Source of the DNA: Strigamia acuminata
Taxonomy: Eukaryota; Arthropoda; Chilopoda; Geophilomorpha; Linotaeniidae
Direction: 5' to 3'
NCBI GenBank assembly: GCA_949358305.1
Contig: OX442317.1
Location: forward strand, 6,514,186-6,578,185
DNA length: 64,000 bases
In this document: piece by piece, positions 9,044 through 19,451 of the stretch
How positions within the stretch are numbered: the stretch's first letter is position 1
Layout: each line of letters begins with the position of its first letter
Notes under the pieces: model-generated
Seen by the model: only the letters and a program-made list of their open reading frames with translations
Told to the model about the DNA's origin: nothing
The model's database searches: none
Made by a program: the position numbers and the translations under genes

Positions 9044-10086
9044 TCAATGCCCCTTATACTGCGGGCCTATGACAACCTACATACGGCGTACACTTGACGT
9101 GGAGATGGGTGATATGATGCCTCCATGTCCGGGTGCCCGATGACGGCTGTGTGGCCGTGAGGAGATCAGGTCGCGACGATGAGTAGTAAGAATCCCGTCG
9201 GGCCGGATGTAATTCAACAAGTGTTCCACAAGGCCTGCCAGTTACAGTAAACCACGGCTGCCGAACAGCGTGTCGAAAATGTAACATTAGGGTTGAAATA
9301 ACTAAACTCGGAAAAGTTTAGTTAGATTAAATCCCCAGCTAGTTTATGTCACAACTCAACATTGTGCATAAACACGGATACTTCTTCCAGAACTGTATAA
9401 AACTGAAGACTAGCTACATTAGCATTTACTTGCCAGTAAATGTGTAGCTAAATTGCCAACTTTATGTAAGCAGAATTATTACGAGTATTTACTGAATAAG
9501 TAATACTCTAATAAATACATCCATTACACGGAACCAGAAGTTATGATTGTAAACTCGCAACAGTTTACTCTCGTATGAAGAACCATTTGACGTATCACAC
9601 CAATCATAAATGTCTTAAAACATTTATAAGAGGTCAATTGGTAAATGGCTCTCACAAGCCATTTAAACCAATAACCGCCCCAAGTTTGTGGCGATGCAGA
9701 TACCGTCAACCGGACGTCCTCGGATACTAACCTTTTCATTACAGATTTGAACCAGACCCCGATGTACGACTAGGACCAAATAATCAACCGATTCAGACGA
9801 CATCTTACTGACCCGATGAAGCCGACTTGATATTATCATAGCGCCGGTTAGGCGACTGTATGTATAGTTTATCTACCCATTTATACGGCCAATTGTCGGC
9901 ATAGTCAATGTATAACTGTAGTTTATGCAAATTGATTAATATAATCACTTCACGGTGATTATATTTATATATCAATAAATATGTTATGTCTTGATAACCG
10001 CATGTGTCATTATTTTACCCAGTTCACACTTTAGGTTTGTTAACTTATCTCTCAACTACTAGAATTGATAGACTTGCTTGTTATGC

Positions 10087-11150
10087 CAAAATACACATTT
10101 TGAGCGGATAGCGTCATCGAAAGGTCATCGTCACAACTTATTTGTGCTAAAACCGACGTTAATAACTTCATATGTCCTGCATTGATTGATAGTTTGTATT
10201 CTCGCATCAATTAATTAAAATTTGTTTATTTATGATTGGAGAACTGTTTGGTTGAATTTGGATTCGTGAGATTTAAATGTGGTATTATGACTAATTTCAT
10301 CAAGAATTTTTCTTTATATTTAAGCCGTATTGCTATTTGTCGCTTGCAGGATACAGCAGCTAGCTACTAATTAATTATGGTGCACAATGACCACTTAACC
10401 TCATGAGCTTTCATAAATATCACAAGGAAACAGAATTATAAAATTCTTTCGTACTACTAACTGTGTAAAGTTATTAAAAATATGTGCAAATGTCCTCACA
10501 AATCATCAATCCAGTTGCTGATAAATAATATTACCGGGAACGCAATGCCAACATTACCAATTGCAAGCTGCAAATGACGTCGATAGCGAGACCACTATCA
10601 TTTTCAGTACAACTGAAGATTGTAGACAATTGGACCTGCTCTTGCATATATTGCTCTTGATAAATAGTCCGTCATAATAAACACATAGTTATTCCATCGT
10701 TGTTTGTTCTACAAACGTGTAGAAATTATCGCCACAAATTGCGATTAGCAATTCTTAATTTGTATTTTGATTTATTGAAAACTTATCTTGAAAGTCGATG
10801 TCAATGGATGGAAACTGGATGCAACCGTGTGACCCCAACAAACATCGCAACCTATTAAATTAGTCATCTTTGGAAACAACAGTTTCCACACCGTAATTTG
10901 ACCAACTGGTTTATATCAAATATATATACATTATTTATTTTAAATGAGTATAAGCAAAACAAGTAAATTAAAATCCCATTAAATTATATGGAAACAAAAC
11001 TTACATATTCATTCGATACACATTCAGCGACCAACTGACACACTAAGGAACTGACACATGAATGTTCCAAACATGATCAAGTCTCTTTTTTTGTAAATTA
11101 AAACTCTTCGTTATGTGTCAGATCACTCGCAACGTCACATGACGTTGCGA
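10087..11150. repeat. Hairpin-containing noncoding stretch C
   Basis: Short perfect inverted repeats continue, but with loops of 3-5 nt: 10087-10102, 10432-10447, 10603-10617, 10702-10716, 10737-10753, 10871-10888 (7 bp) and 11127-11150 (10 bp, loop ACAT). Spacing is wider than in arrays A and B, and no hexaloop motif is seen. This may mark the transition out of the element or simply genomic background. Confidence 0.55.
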
Positions 11151-14100
11151 CTGCTCGACACATCACAGTACTTCATAACATCTCCCAATTAAAATGCCAT
11201 CTACAAATGAATAAGTGAAGTAGATCTCAAAACTAGAAAAGTTTGAAAAACCTCGTTGAACTTTATACTTAAAAGAAAAGAAAGAGTTTCCAGTTGAACA
11301 ACTGACTCAAGACGTCTTTTGTGACAAACAGAAGGCATTTTATGGCCCAACAATACCTATAGAAAGAACAGAAATCTTCTTGTACTTTTATCAACTAGAC
11401 AGATGAAGTCGCATGAGATAACTGAGCTTCTGAATCGATCAAAAGACAACAGACAGTTCCTACAGCCATTACATAAAAGTCTAATGATTCTTTTGTCTAG
11501 TCTTAATCTCGAGCCATCAGCTCACGACTGCAGACCAGAACATCAAATGAAATGCTATTGTGTCTGCACGAACATTCCTCTCGCATCTGATAAAGCAAGG
11601 CTGGATATATAACAATTTCTAGTGGTAATTTCACAGTAAGAACACACCGCATCAACAGAAAAAAATTATCACATAAAACTCTATTTGTTTGCACTCATGT
11701 GTAATCATAAAATTCTCTTTCTTTCTTTCTTTCATTCCAACCTGACTTTATAACTGCACTTGATGTGGTATAACTTCATTAATAACTAAGCAGCTGTAAC
11801 CACAAATTGTTCCTCCCCCCTCTCTTTTCATTTTCCCCCTGGAGGAAAGTTGAAGAAACTCGTATAATCCTGCATTTTCATCACAGAAAGCCATCTTCCG
11901 CTTCCATCATTTTCTATTGTTGTTTCAAATCCAAGACAAACACGCTCATCGTAAATTTACTTTTGCCAAATGCGAGCTTTTTGCCTCTCAAAATTTAATT
12001 CATTTCTGGTTTCCTCTTTTTCAAACAAATTTCATTGTCTATTCCTTCTACTGTGATATTAATACTTGGAGTCAGTCAACAGTAGTTTCATTTATATTAA
12101 ACTGAGTCAATATCAGTCCAGTTATGTCTTTTCCACTTTCCTGCCATTCAAGATCAATATATGACAGCAGTGTCATGTTGGCAAATTATTACATGACAAA
12201 ACTAACTTTTTCTTCTTTTAATTTTTTTATCGTAGTTCAGAAAATTGGTTTCATTTCACTACAACTCCCTAATTAAACTCATTCACTCACTCAGTTATTG
12301 GCACATCTTGACAACTCAATCCTCTAAACAGTGAGTTTGCAATGCAAAATTGATGCAAACTTTGCATCAATTTTGCATTACTGTTAGAAGAATTCAGTGC
12401 TTGTCAAAGTTTTTTTATATACAATGGCCTTAAAACGAAGAAACGGACTTTACACATTTTTCGTCTTAAAAACTGCTCATCCGACAGGAAAAGCAGCTTT
12501 GCTAGCAAAAATAAACAACTAAATGTTTTGGAACTTTACACACAGTTCTGATGCTTTATTATGTCAACAAATGCTTTCATTTTTTTTCTGTGCATCATTT
12601 ATGACCAAGTGCCTACATTAATAATGCAGCTATAAATATTGGTAACGCATTTTACTATTTCATAGCGTGTTCCAGCAGAATATCTTTGGAACAATCGCAA
12701 GTTTGTTAAACAAGAGGCTCAGTGTGGCCATTTTAATGATAACATTCTGCAAATTAATAATCTCGCTCACAATTACAACTTAGCCCACAAAACCCATTAT
12801 TCATAAACCTAAACAATGCAGTGACCACGCTTTAAAACACGTAAAACAGTATATCTCTTCATAAAAAAAAAACCTGGAGTTGAAACTCGTTGAAAAGCTA
12901 AAGTTTTGCAGAATGCAAGGCAAAAAAGTAAAAATAAAAGAAGAAAATGTAGAAGTGTTGACAGTTAAGTAAGTTGGCCACATTTTACTGCGAACGAATT
13001 GCAAGTAAGGTAGAATCTTCTTGCCGCAGGACTATGCGTCTTCGTTTCTACAAGGCGAGAGAAAAAAAATGCATGGCAAATGCTGGGTGCCTAGAAACGA
13101 GCAATACTTCACAAACGCACGAAATGACTATTATAACAAGTGGTAGCACGAACTTTTCAGCTAACCAGACGAGAAAAAATGATTTATAACGCGAATCCAA
13201 GTCGAATTTTAGAATTGTCTTGAAATAAGAAGGGATATACGCACTCCCCATAATTGATGTCACATCTCCGCTCACTATATTATAATCTTGCCACCAGTCA
13301 TATGTGCAAACTCGTTGAAAATTGGGGTCACGTTTCGAGCAACTGCCTATTTTATCTACAATTTTTCTGCATATGAAAAAACACAAATCAAAAAAGACAA
13401 AAGAACTATGTTTGTAAAGAAACCTCTAATTGTGAGCAAATAGCTCTCGAGCACAATGGCAGGAGTGCAAACAAAGCCAGTTTTCATTAAGTGCCTATTT
13501 TCTCAATTACAATCCAATTACACATTTAATACATTTGGGAAGTCAACGTTTTGCATTTAAAAACACGGTTAAATTATAATATGTAACAGTTGAACTCCCT
13601 ATTGTACGTGCTTTAAACTTCTTCCTTTAGTGGTTTTATTTTTTTTTCACTCGCGAGATGAGTTTGGGATGAAACTGGGGATTTTCTGGCGCGAGTGGAA
13701 GCTCCTGACTGCAGGAAACAAGAAAGAATCTTCACTAATCAAGCGTAGAGCAGTACCCTGTGGCTTTCTTTTGTGTGATTCGTAGTTTAGCATATGAAAG
13801 AGGCAAATAGGGAGCCATTATTCTCCCGAGTGCACCAAGTTTTAACGCTCTGCCCATGTTTGGAAAATTGAGTTAAACACTTGCTGTATATGCCTCTACA
13901 ATTTCTTAAACCGAACCTGTCTTAAGATACTTTCAAGTATAGATTTAGAATTAAATATGGATTATGTAAAGCTGCGCGAGGAATAAAATTATCATTATAT
14001 ATTCAGAATACAGCGATAATGTTAAAATTCAAAGTCAGGCCCAGCGTTTAGTTGGTTTTGCAGCTTTTTGGAGTTATTTGATGACTTGGCAAATAAGAAT

Positions 14101-14614
14101 TTGTTGACAAGTCAATAAACTTAATCAAATATATTTCCAATAGGAACATTCAGTACGAATAACTTAGGTGATGCATAGAAATTCCATTTCTTTCATTTAA
14201 CCAACGAATTGTAGTTGTGGCCCACTTGTTTAAACATAATTTAGCATTTACTCATATTTTGGGAGGTGGATGCTTCACCTGAAAGTGTTTATGACACTTG
14301 AAAGTTTGATCCGTTGATCTAACGTTCGAGGCGGCCATTTTTAATTTGGTTGTAAAAACCGATTCATAAACCACTCCAGTCGTGGTTTTGGATTTTGCGG
14401 TTTTTGGGGATGGTGTTTGGCTGTTTTTGAAGCCATTCCGTTTATAGAAACCGTAAAAACGGTAAAGACAGAAACTTTGAATGCGCCTAATGTTAATTTG
14501 TAGTTTTCTTATTGTGGGCACAGCCAAACTGCATTATGTCATAATTTTCCAACCGTCTATTCATGTCGAAATTTTGCTATTTTATTCCCACTATCATCAC
14601 ATTATTTAAACCAT
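11151..14614. other. AT-rich intergenic or intronic DNA
   Basis: I see no gene here. Short open frames (for example around 11.4, 11.8 and 13.0 kb) have no domain, no codon structure and no splice context. The one strong structure is a perfect inverted repeat at 12341-12379, listed separately. Confidence 0.5.
12341..12379. repeat. Perfect 19-bp inverted repeat with a 1-nt spacer
   Basis: The arms at 12341-12359 and 12361-12379 are exact reverse complements around a single C. They are AT-rich and contain TGCAAAATTGATGCA-like symmetry. CAGT upstream (about 12329-12332) is mirrored by ACTG at 12380-12383. It could be a MITE remnant or a template-switch product. Confidence 0.9.
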
Positions 14615-14715
14615 CTATAGTCCATTGCCGGGTATCTCGATGCCAAAATCTAACTGACAAAAAATAGAATTTAGTGTTTGAATTTGGCATCTAAGATACT
14701 GGGTGCAGACTGTAG
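14615..14715. mobile_element. Short foldback MITE (family D)
   Basis: The ends CTATAGTCCATTGCCGGGTA and (reverse complement) CTACAGTCTGCACCCAGTAT begin a terminal inverted repeat of about 33 bp. It encloses roughly 35 bp and is about 75-80% paired. Half-copies occur at 27951-28005 and 47150-47187, so it is a dispersed family. The superfamily is unclear. Confidence 0.6.
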
Positions 14716-16371
14716 GGCCATTCATTAAACAAATATTTACCATTACTCATAAAACCAAACTGCAATCACTTGGCAAAGCAATTCGAATGCCTAACAAAGT
14801 TATCTGCCATTAATTTGAGTTGTTTTGAAAAATCAGATCTAATTGTTCAGTATTTTGTATTTTTAATTGAGCAATGGCATCCCTTAAAAATATTCTTCAA
14901 CAGGCAAAAATTTAATTAACTTAAACCTTAAAGATGCTGCATGACAACACATGCCACTTTTATAATTAAAAGGAAAAACAATCCAACAGATTAATTAACA
15001 AAAATTCCTTCCATTGGCAATGAAAGATATTTTGTCAATAGACAAAAACGACTTTATATTTTATAAATATTCAAAGAAGAAAATATTTTTTCTTATGTGA
15101 GAATCAAATATTATCCATTTCCCATTCGATCAAATTACCGTAGATATTGGAGGGACAACAAGCGACTTTTCCACCTTCATGATAGTTATTAGAAGGAAAA
15201 GTTTTCCCAATATATCTTATCCAGGATCACCCGCCACTCATTGATTTGCTTCATGCGACCGGAACTGTTCCTTTATTCGCTGACACGTGTAATGTTACAG
15301 GCATGTTTAATATAACGGGGCCGTCTTCTCATGACTCCACAATTTGATTTATGACTCCAATGTAAATGGCTTCAAAGTTGCAAAACAAACCACGCAGACA
15401 CAGTCGCACATGAAAGCTGCTCCAACAAACATTTCATTTCTCACTTCCTTCTGTCTGAACATTACATTTTTACGTTCAACTCTTCAAAACAAAATTAAAC
15501 GTTCAGCTGCAAACGTATCAATTTCCTTTACAAAGTCTGAATATTTTGATGGATATTTTCATGATAGAAATTTAAATTGGAAATATATATTTTTTTAATT
15601 TTGTTTTTTTGTCGTATCAATTTAGCCAATTTATTTTCTATTTTCTATTTTTGTTTTTAAATTTATTTCACATTACATTACACAACAAACAAATAGAATT
15701 ATGGTATCTTCAATTTCAGTCACTTGGATGATAAATTAATGTACTTATCGTCTCTTTATTTTGACACTGTGACCTTTTCCGTTGGTGTACAAACACATTA
15801 CGAATTCCGTGAGGTTTCCCTACAACGTTAAAAACTTGCAACATGAAAAATTGAACTTCAACTGTAACTTCATCCATCAAAATCTGTTATTTTTTTTAAT
15901 TTTTTTTTATTTTCTGCAAAGCAATCATATTTCTATCCCTGGCAACCATTCTAAAGATTGTTCATATCTATTACCACTTGTAATTTATACAAAATATAAA
16001 ATAAAAAATAAAAATAATAATAACACTGAATACGCCTACCTCTTCAATACGGTATTGATTTGTTTTATGGATTTGTTGAGAAAAGAAGTTTATCGATCAA
16101 TAAGAGGGCAGTGGTGATGCATTTCTGTCTCGGAGGGGAGAGGGTCACTAATTGTAGGCAATCAACGAAGATATAGCCATTTGCAATCAAGGGATTAGAA
16201 TCGTGCTCTATGGCCATGTCGATTGAGTGATGTGTCAAGTCGACAAACAAAAGTTACTCAATTCAATTTATTTTCCCACCTTCAACTTCATTTCCACTGG
16301 GCATCACCAGTTATTTATCTTCGATTACATCTTCATATTATCATCATATTGTAATAGTATCAATCCATTAA
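14716..16371. other. AT-rich noncoding stretch
   Basis: No gene or mobile element is recognised. A small perfect hairpin TTTTGTC-AATA-GACAAAA lies near 15032-15049. Homopolymer T and A runs are common around 15.6-16.0 kb. Confidence 0.4.
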
Positions 16372-16588
16372 CCCTCCGCGCCCCAACCTATAAGGTCAAT
16401 TTTGCCCTCCAAAAGTGTTTTTATTTTTTTTCTCGAAAACTAATGAGATTTTTTTCACGAAACTCCTTTGTTTACCCACTACTTTCGATTTCGATCTCAA
16501 TTATTTTTGTCATACTCTTTCGACAAATACCGAATTAATTAAATTTCTTCATAAACATGAAATAGTCAAAGGATAAAATCATTTTCAG
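16372..16588 (+). mobile_element. piggyBac-like repeat, copy 1
   Basis: The repeat starts after TTAA (16368-16371) with CCCTCCGCGCCCCAACCT and is clearly homologous to 55596-55872. Shared blocks include GGTCAATTTTG, CCTCCAAAAGTGTTTTT, TACTCTTTCGACAAATACCG and AAATTTCTTC-TAAACATGAAAT. A TTAA followed by CCC at the border is typical of piggyBac elements, but the opposite end was not found, so the class is tentative. Confidence 0.45.
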
Positions 16589-17888
16589 AAAAAAATGACC
16601 CAGTTTGAGTGATTAGGGTATTTTTTTAGGCTGGTCCTGCTTGGCTAATATATTTATTTGGTTGGGTAAAACCATTCGCAATCTATTTGCATTTTGTGTT
16701 CTTTCCATTTTCCAATCAACATTGCGAGTTGTTTCTTCAGTATTTATTTTTCGATTCAGAGACTTTATTGAAATGGCAACAAGCGATCAATGCAATTTGG
16801 CAAATCGCGAATAAAAAAGCTTCTTCGTACATATTTATGAAATCATTTGAAACCAATTTATCGCCAATTCCATTGTGGACATCGCTATGTGGGCACTCAT
16901 TTATCTTAGTGTCCCCCTCTTTGACTGGCCACTCAACCTTTTGCACTCCGTATATTTTGTACAGAAGCAGAGAGGGCAGTTTAATACTGAAGAATCATAA
17001 GACATCCCAACAGATCACGTGATTTATTGACAAGTGTCCACTAGAAACTGGCTATGTCCCAAAAAGATTTCCACCAAACTGCTATAAATCTGGATTTCTT
17101 CTTGCCCTTCCTTCCAACCTATCTCGTAACCTTTTCTTTCTTACTTCTGTCTGCTAAATTGATTGGCTTCTTAGTCCCTAAGAGACTCGCTGTATTCAGA
17201 TAATCAAAAGAAAAATTGAATACCCAATCTTTCCTCTCAAATGACAACAAAAAGCCATAAAATAATTTAAAAACTACCAAATTAATTTTTATTTTTATCA
17301 TTAAAGTTGATTTTTCTCATTCTTATTCCATATACACTTTTGTGATAACATATTTCACCGTGGTAAATTTGGTATGTAAACATACAAACATCACATAAAA
17401 TACGACAAGCTCATTGGGAAAGCATTACAAGTATGTAATAAATATTGGTGGGCACATTTCATCTTTTCACCTGGTTTCTCGAAAAAGTGGTTTGAAATAT
17501 ACTTTAAATCTCAATTTCTCCAAGTCTACATCTCAAAACATAACTCAATAGATAAACGTTTATTCAATCTCCGAGATGGTGGGTTTCCCAAGGATATCCG
17601 ATGGAAGTAATGAGTTCCAGAAATGAAATTTTTTTTCCCTCCTTATTCCACTTCTTAAAATCGCACAAGACGCGACAGTAAGATCATAATGTATAAACTA
17701 ATCGACCAATTTTTTTTTTACCCTAGCCAATTACTAATCTGTATAAAGATTACTTTCATCTTTAAAATTAATGTTAAATTATTCTTTCATCTTTAATTTT
17801 TGGAAAAGTCTCAGGCGATTCAGGAGCAGATCCAGAAAACGTACAAAGTGGCCATATTGGTTCAATTTTTCACCCAAAATTCACCCAA
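16589..17888. other. AT-rich noncoding stretch
   Basis: I see no supported gene, RNA or repeat. Short open frames on either strand lack any recognisable domain. Confidence 0.4.
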
Positions 17889-18056
17889 TTGGACGTTTTG
17901 GGCCAAAAATTGGATTGTTTCGGCCAAAAATTGGATGTTTTCGGCCAAAAATTCGATGTTTTGGGTCAAAAATTGGATGTTTTAGGTCAAAAATTGGATG
18001 TTTTGGGTCAAAAATTGGATGTTTTGAGTCAAAAATTGGACAATTTTGGTTTAAAA
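17889..18056 (+). repeat. 21-bp minisatellite, about eight units
   Basis: Degenerate units of the form TTGGATGTTTTGGGTCAAAAA repeat head to tail. Because the period is a multiple of three, all frames stay open and give spurious repetitive proteins. The reverse complement of the unit (TTTTTGACCCAAAACATCCAA) resembles the unit of the larger minisatellite at 36350-36945 (TTTTTAGACCGAAAATTCAA). Confidence 0.92.
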
Positions 18057-19033
18057 ATGATCATTCCGGGCCTAAAAATGAATATTTTGGTCTCAGAATG
18101 AATATTTTGACCCTAAATATGAAAGTTCTGAGAAAAAACTGAGAAAAAGAAAACATTTCTCTTATTTGACAAAATAATTTGCACGCATAAACATAAGTAA
18201 ATAACAATAAATCGCGAGAAAAGTAATAAGCATGTAATTATTCCTCATTCAAGGAAAACTGTGCATTTCATCAGCAGCTAAGTGCCATTGGCTACCATCT
18301 GGAGCAGATGCAATTCACGACAACAATTTGCTTTTCATTCTGTCGTGCAATCCCTAACAACCTATTAAGTGTACGTTGGCCATAAGTTGTGGTCGAGTAG
18401 TGGTGAATACATGATGACCACTTGGCCAGCTTTGTTCAACTTTCCAAGTCGTGTAGGTAAGCAAACCTGCTTCGAGTTTAGAACAAACCACTCGACTTCT
18501 TTCATTGGTGTTTGCATTTGAAATTAGCAAACTCCTTCAAAATTAACTTACCGTAATAAACGTTTCAATCGATATACATTGGATACAACCTTTTACTGCT
18601 AATGAACGTAGAAAACAGTAAAAATTTTACATGAATATAGGATACAATTTATGGCTTTATTCATGCAGTCACTGGGTAATAAATGTTGCATAGCAAAAAC
18701 ATGAAAGCATTTGTTTCCATAATAAAGCATCAAAACTTTGCACTAAACTAAAGTAAAACAGTTAAAAATAACACCACTCGGAGAGGAATGCTCACAAGAT
18801 GTTTTTATACATTTATATTGACATTTTCTGCATTTTGCCAAATCAAGAAAATAGAATTCCAACTGCTTTTATGATTGGAATTTACTGCACTGCAAATTTA
18901 CAACTTGAGCGTGCCATTTCAAATGTGTCGCCATCTTGAAAACTCGCCAACAACTGTTCGCAAATTATTCCCGTAATTGTATGAATAACAAATAAATGAT
19001 GTTGCATTTGGTTGACATTTTTTGCCGTAAAAC
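18057..19033. other. AT-rich noncoding stretch
   Basis: Nothing coding is seen. One hairpin with 8-bp arms (AATTCCAA/TTGGAATT, 12-nt loop) lies near 18856-18883. Confidence 0.4.
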
Positions 19034-19451
19034 TATACTCTTTCCGCACTCAAGAAGAGCCCTGGAAGCTGGGCTCCCATTGGCCCTATTTAATTACTCA
19101 GAACTGCAGTTGAACTACTGCTACTAGGAAAAGTAGTTCCTTATGATTTTTAGTCTATTCGTGAATAATTATGGTTGAAATGGTGTACATTGATTGTTAT
19201 TATGTAATAAAATGTTTTTTCTATCTTTGAAATAAAGTTTTATGTTTTTTTTAGTTAAAACAAATTTCTTTTCATTTTATTGCTTGCTGTGTCTGGAGAG
19301 CACATGAAATTTTAGCCGATCTATTACAATGTCTGTACGCCATCACAAGTCTGGTGTTTTGGGTCTTCTTTTTGTATCAGTACTCAAGTGAAATGGCTTG
19401 GCCAATGGGAGCCCAGCTTCCAGGGCTTCTTTTGAGTGCGGAAAGAGTATA
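19034..19451. repeat. 52-bp inverted repeat pair flanking about 314 bp
   Basis: The segment 19034-19085 (TATACTCTTTCCGCACTCAA...) recurs as its reverse complement at 19400-19451, with 49 of 52 bases matching by eye. The arms are GC-richer than their surroundings. They could be termini of a foldback element or a local inverted duplication. No target duplication was found, and the interior shows no gene. Confidence 0.8.

Larger units (their letters stand above)
8145..9998. repeat. Hairpin array B (dense short inverted repeats with recurring hexaloops)
   Basis: About twenty-four inverted repeats lie in 1.85 kb. Hexaloop examples are 8306-8325 (CTCACA), 8535-8558 (TACAAC), 8620-8653 (CTGCAA, 14 pairs with one mismatch), 8709-8732 (TGAAAG), 8866-8889 (TCATTG), 8916-8937 (CGCAAC), 9143-9158 (TGTGTG), 9299-9324 (10 bp, CGGAAA), 9549-9568 (CGCAAC), 9606-9627 (CTTAAA), 9637-9672 (CTCACA, extended by ATTGGT/ACCAAT), 9938-9965 (11 bp, TTCACG), 9961-9982 (ATATCA) and 9983-9998 (GTCTTG). 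Others are 8145-8172, 8196-8205, 8380-8415, 8441-8461, 8500-8518 (GAATA), 8782-8800, 8828-8852, 9342-9373, 9411-9450 (two 8-bp stems) and 9483-9508 (GAATA). The loops match those of array A. The 3' LTR of the element may lie here, but I could not fix its ends. Confidence 0.82.

Noticed and set aside
17771-18142. Repetitive 123-codon open frame (and overlapping frames) around 17.8-18.1 kb
   Set aside because: Openness is explained by the 21-bp minisatellite, whose period is a multiple of three; there is no ATG context, domain or splice signal.
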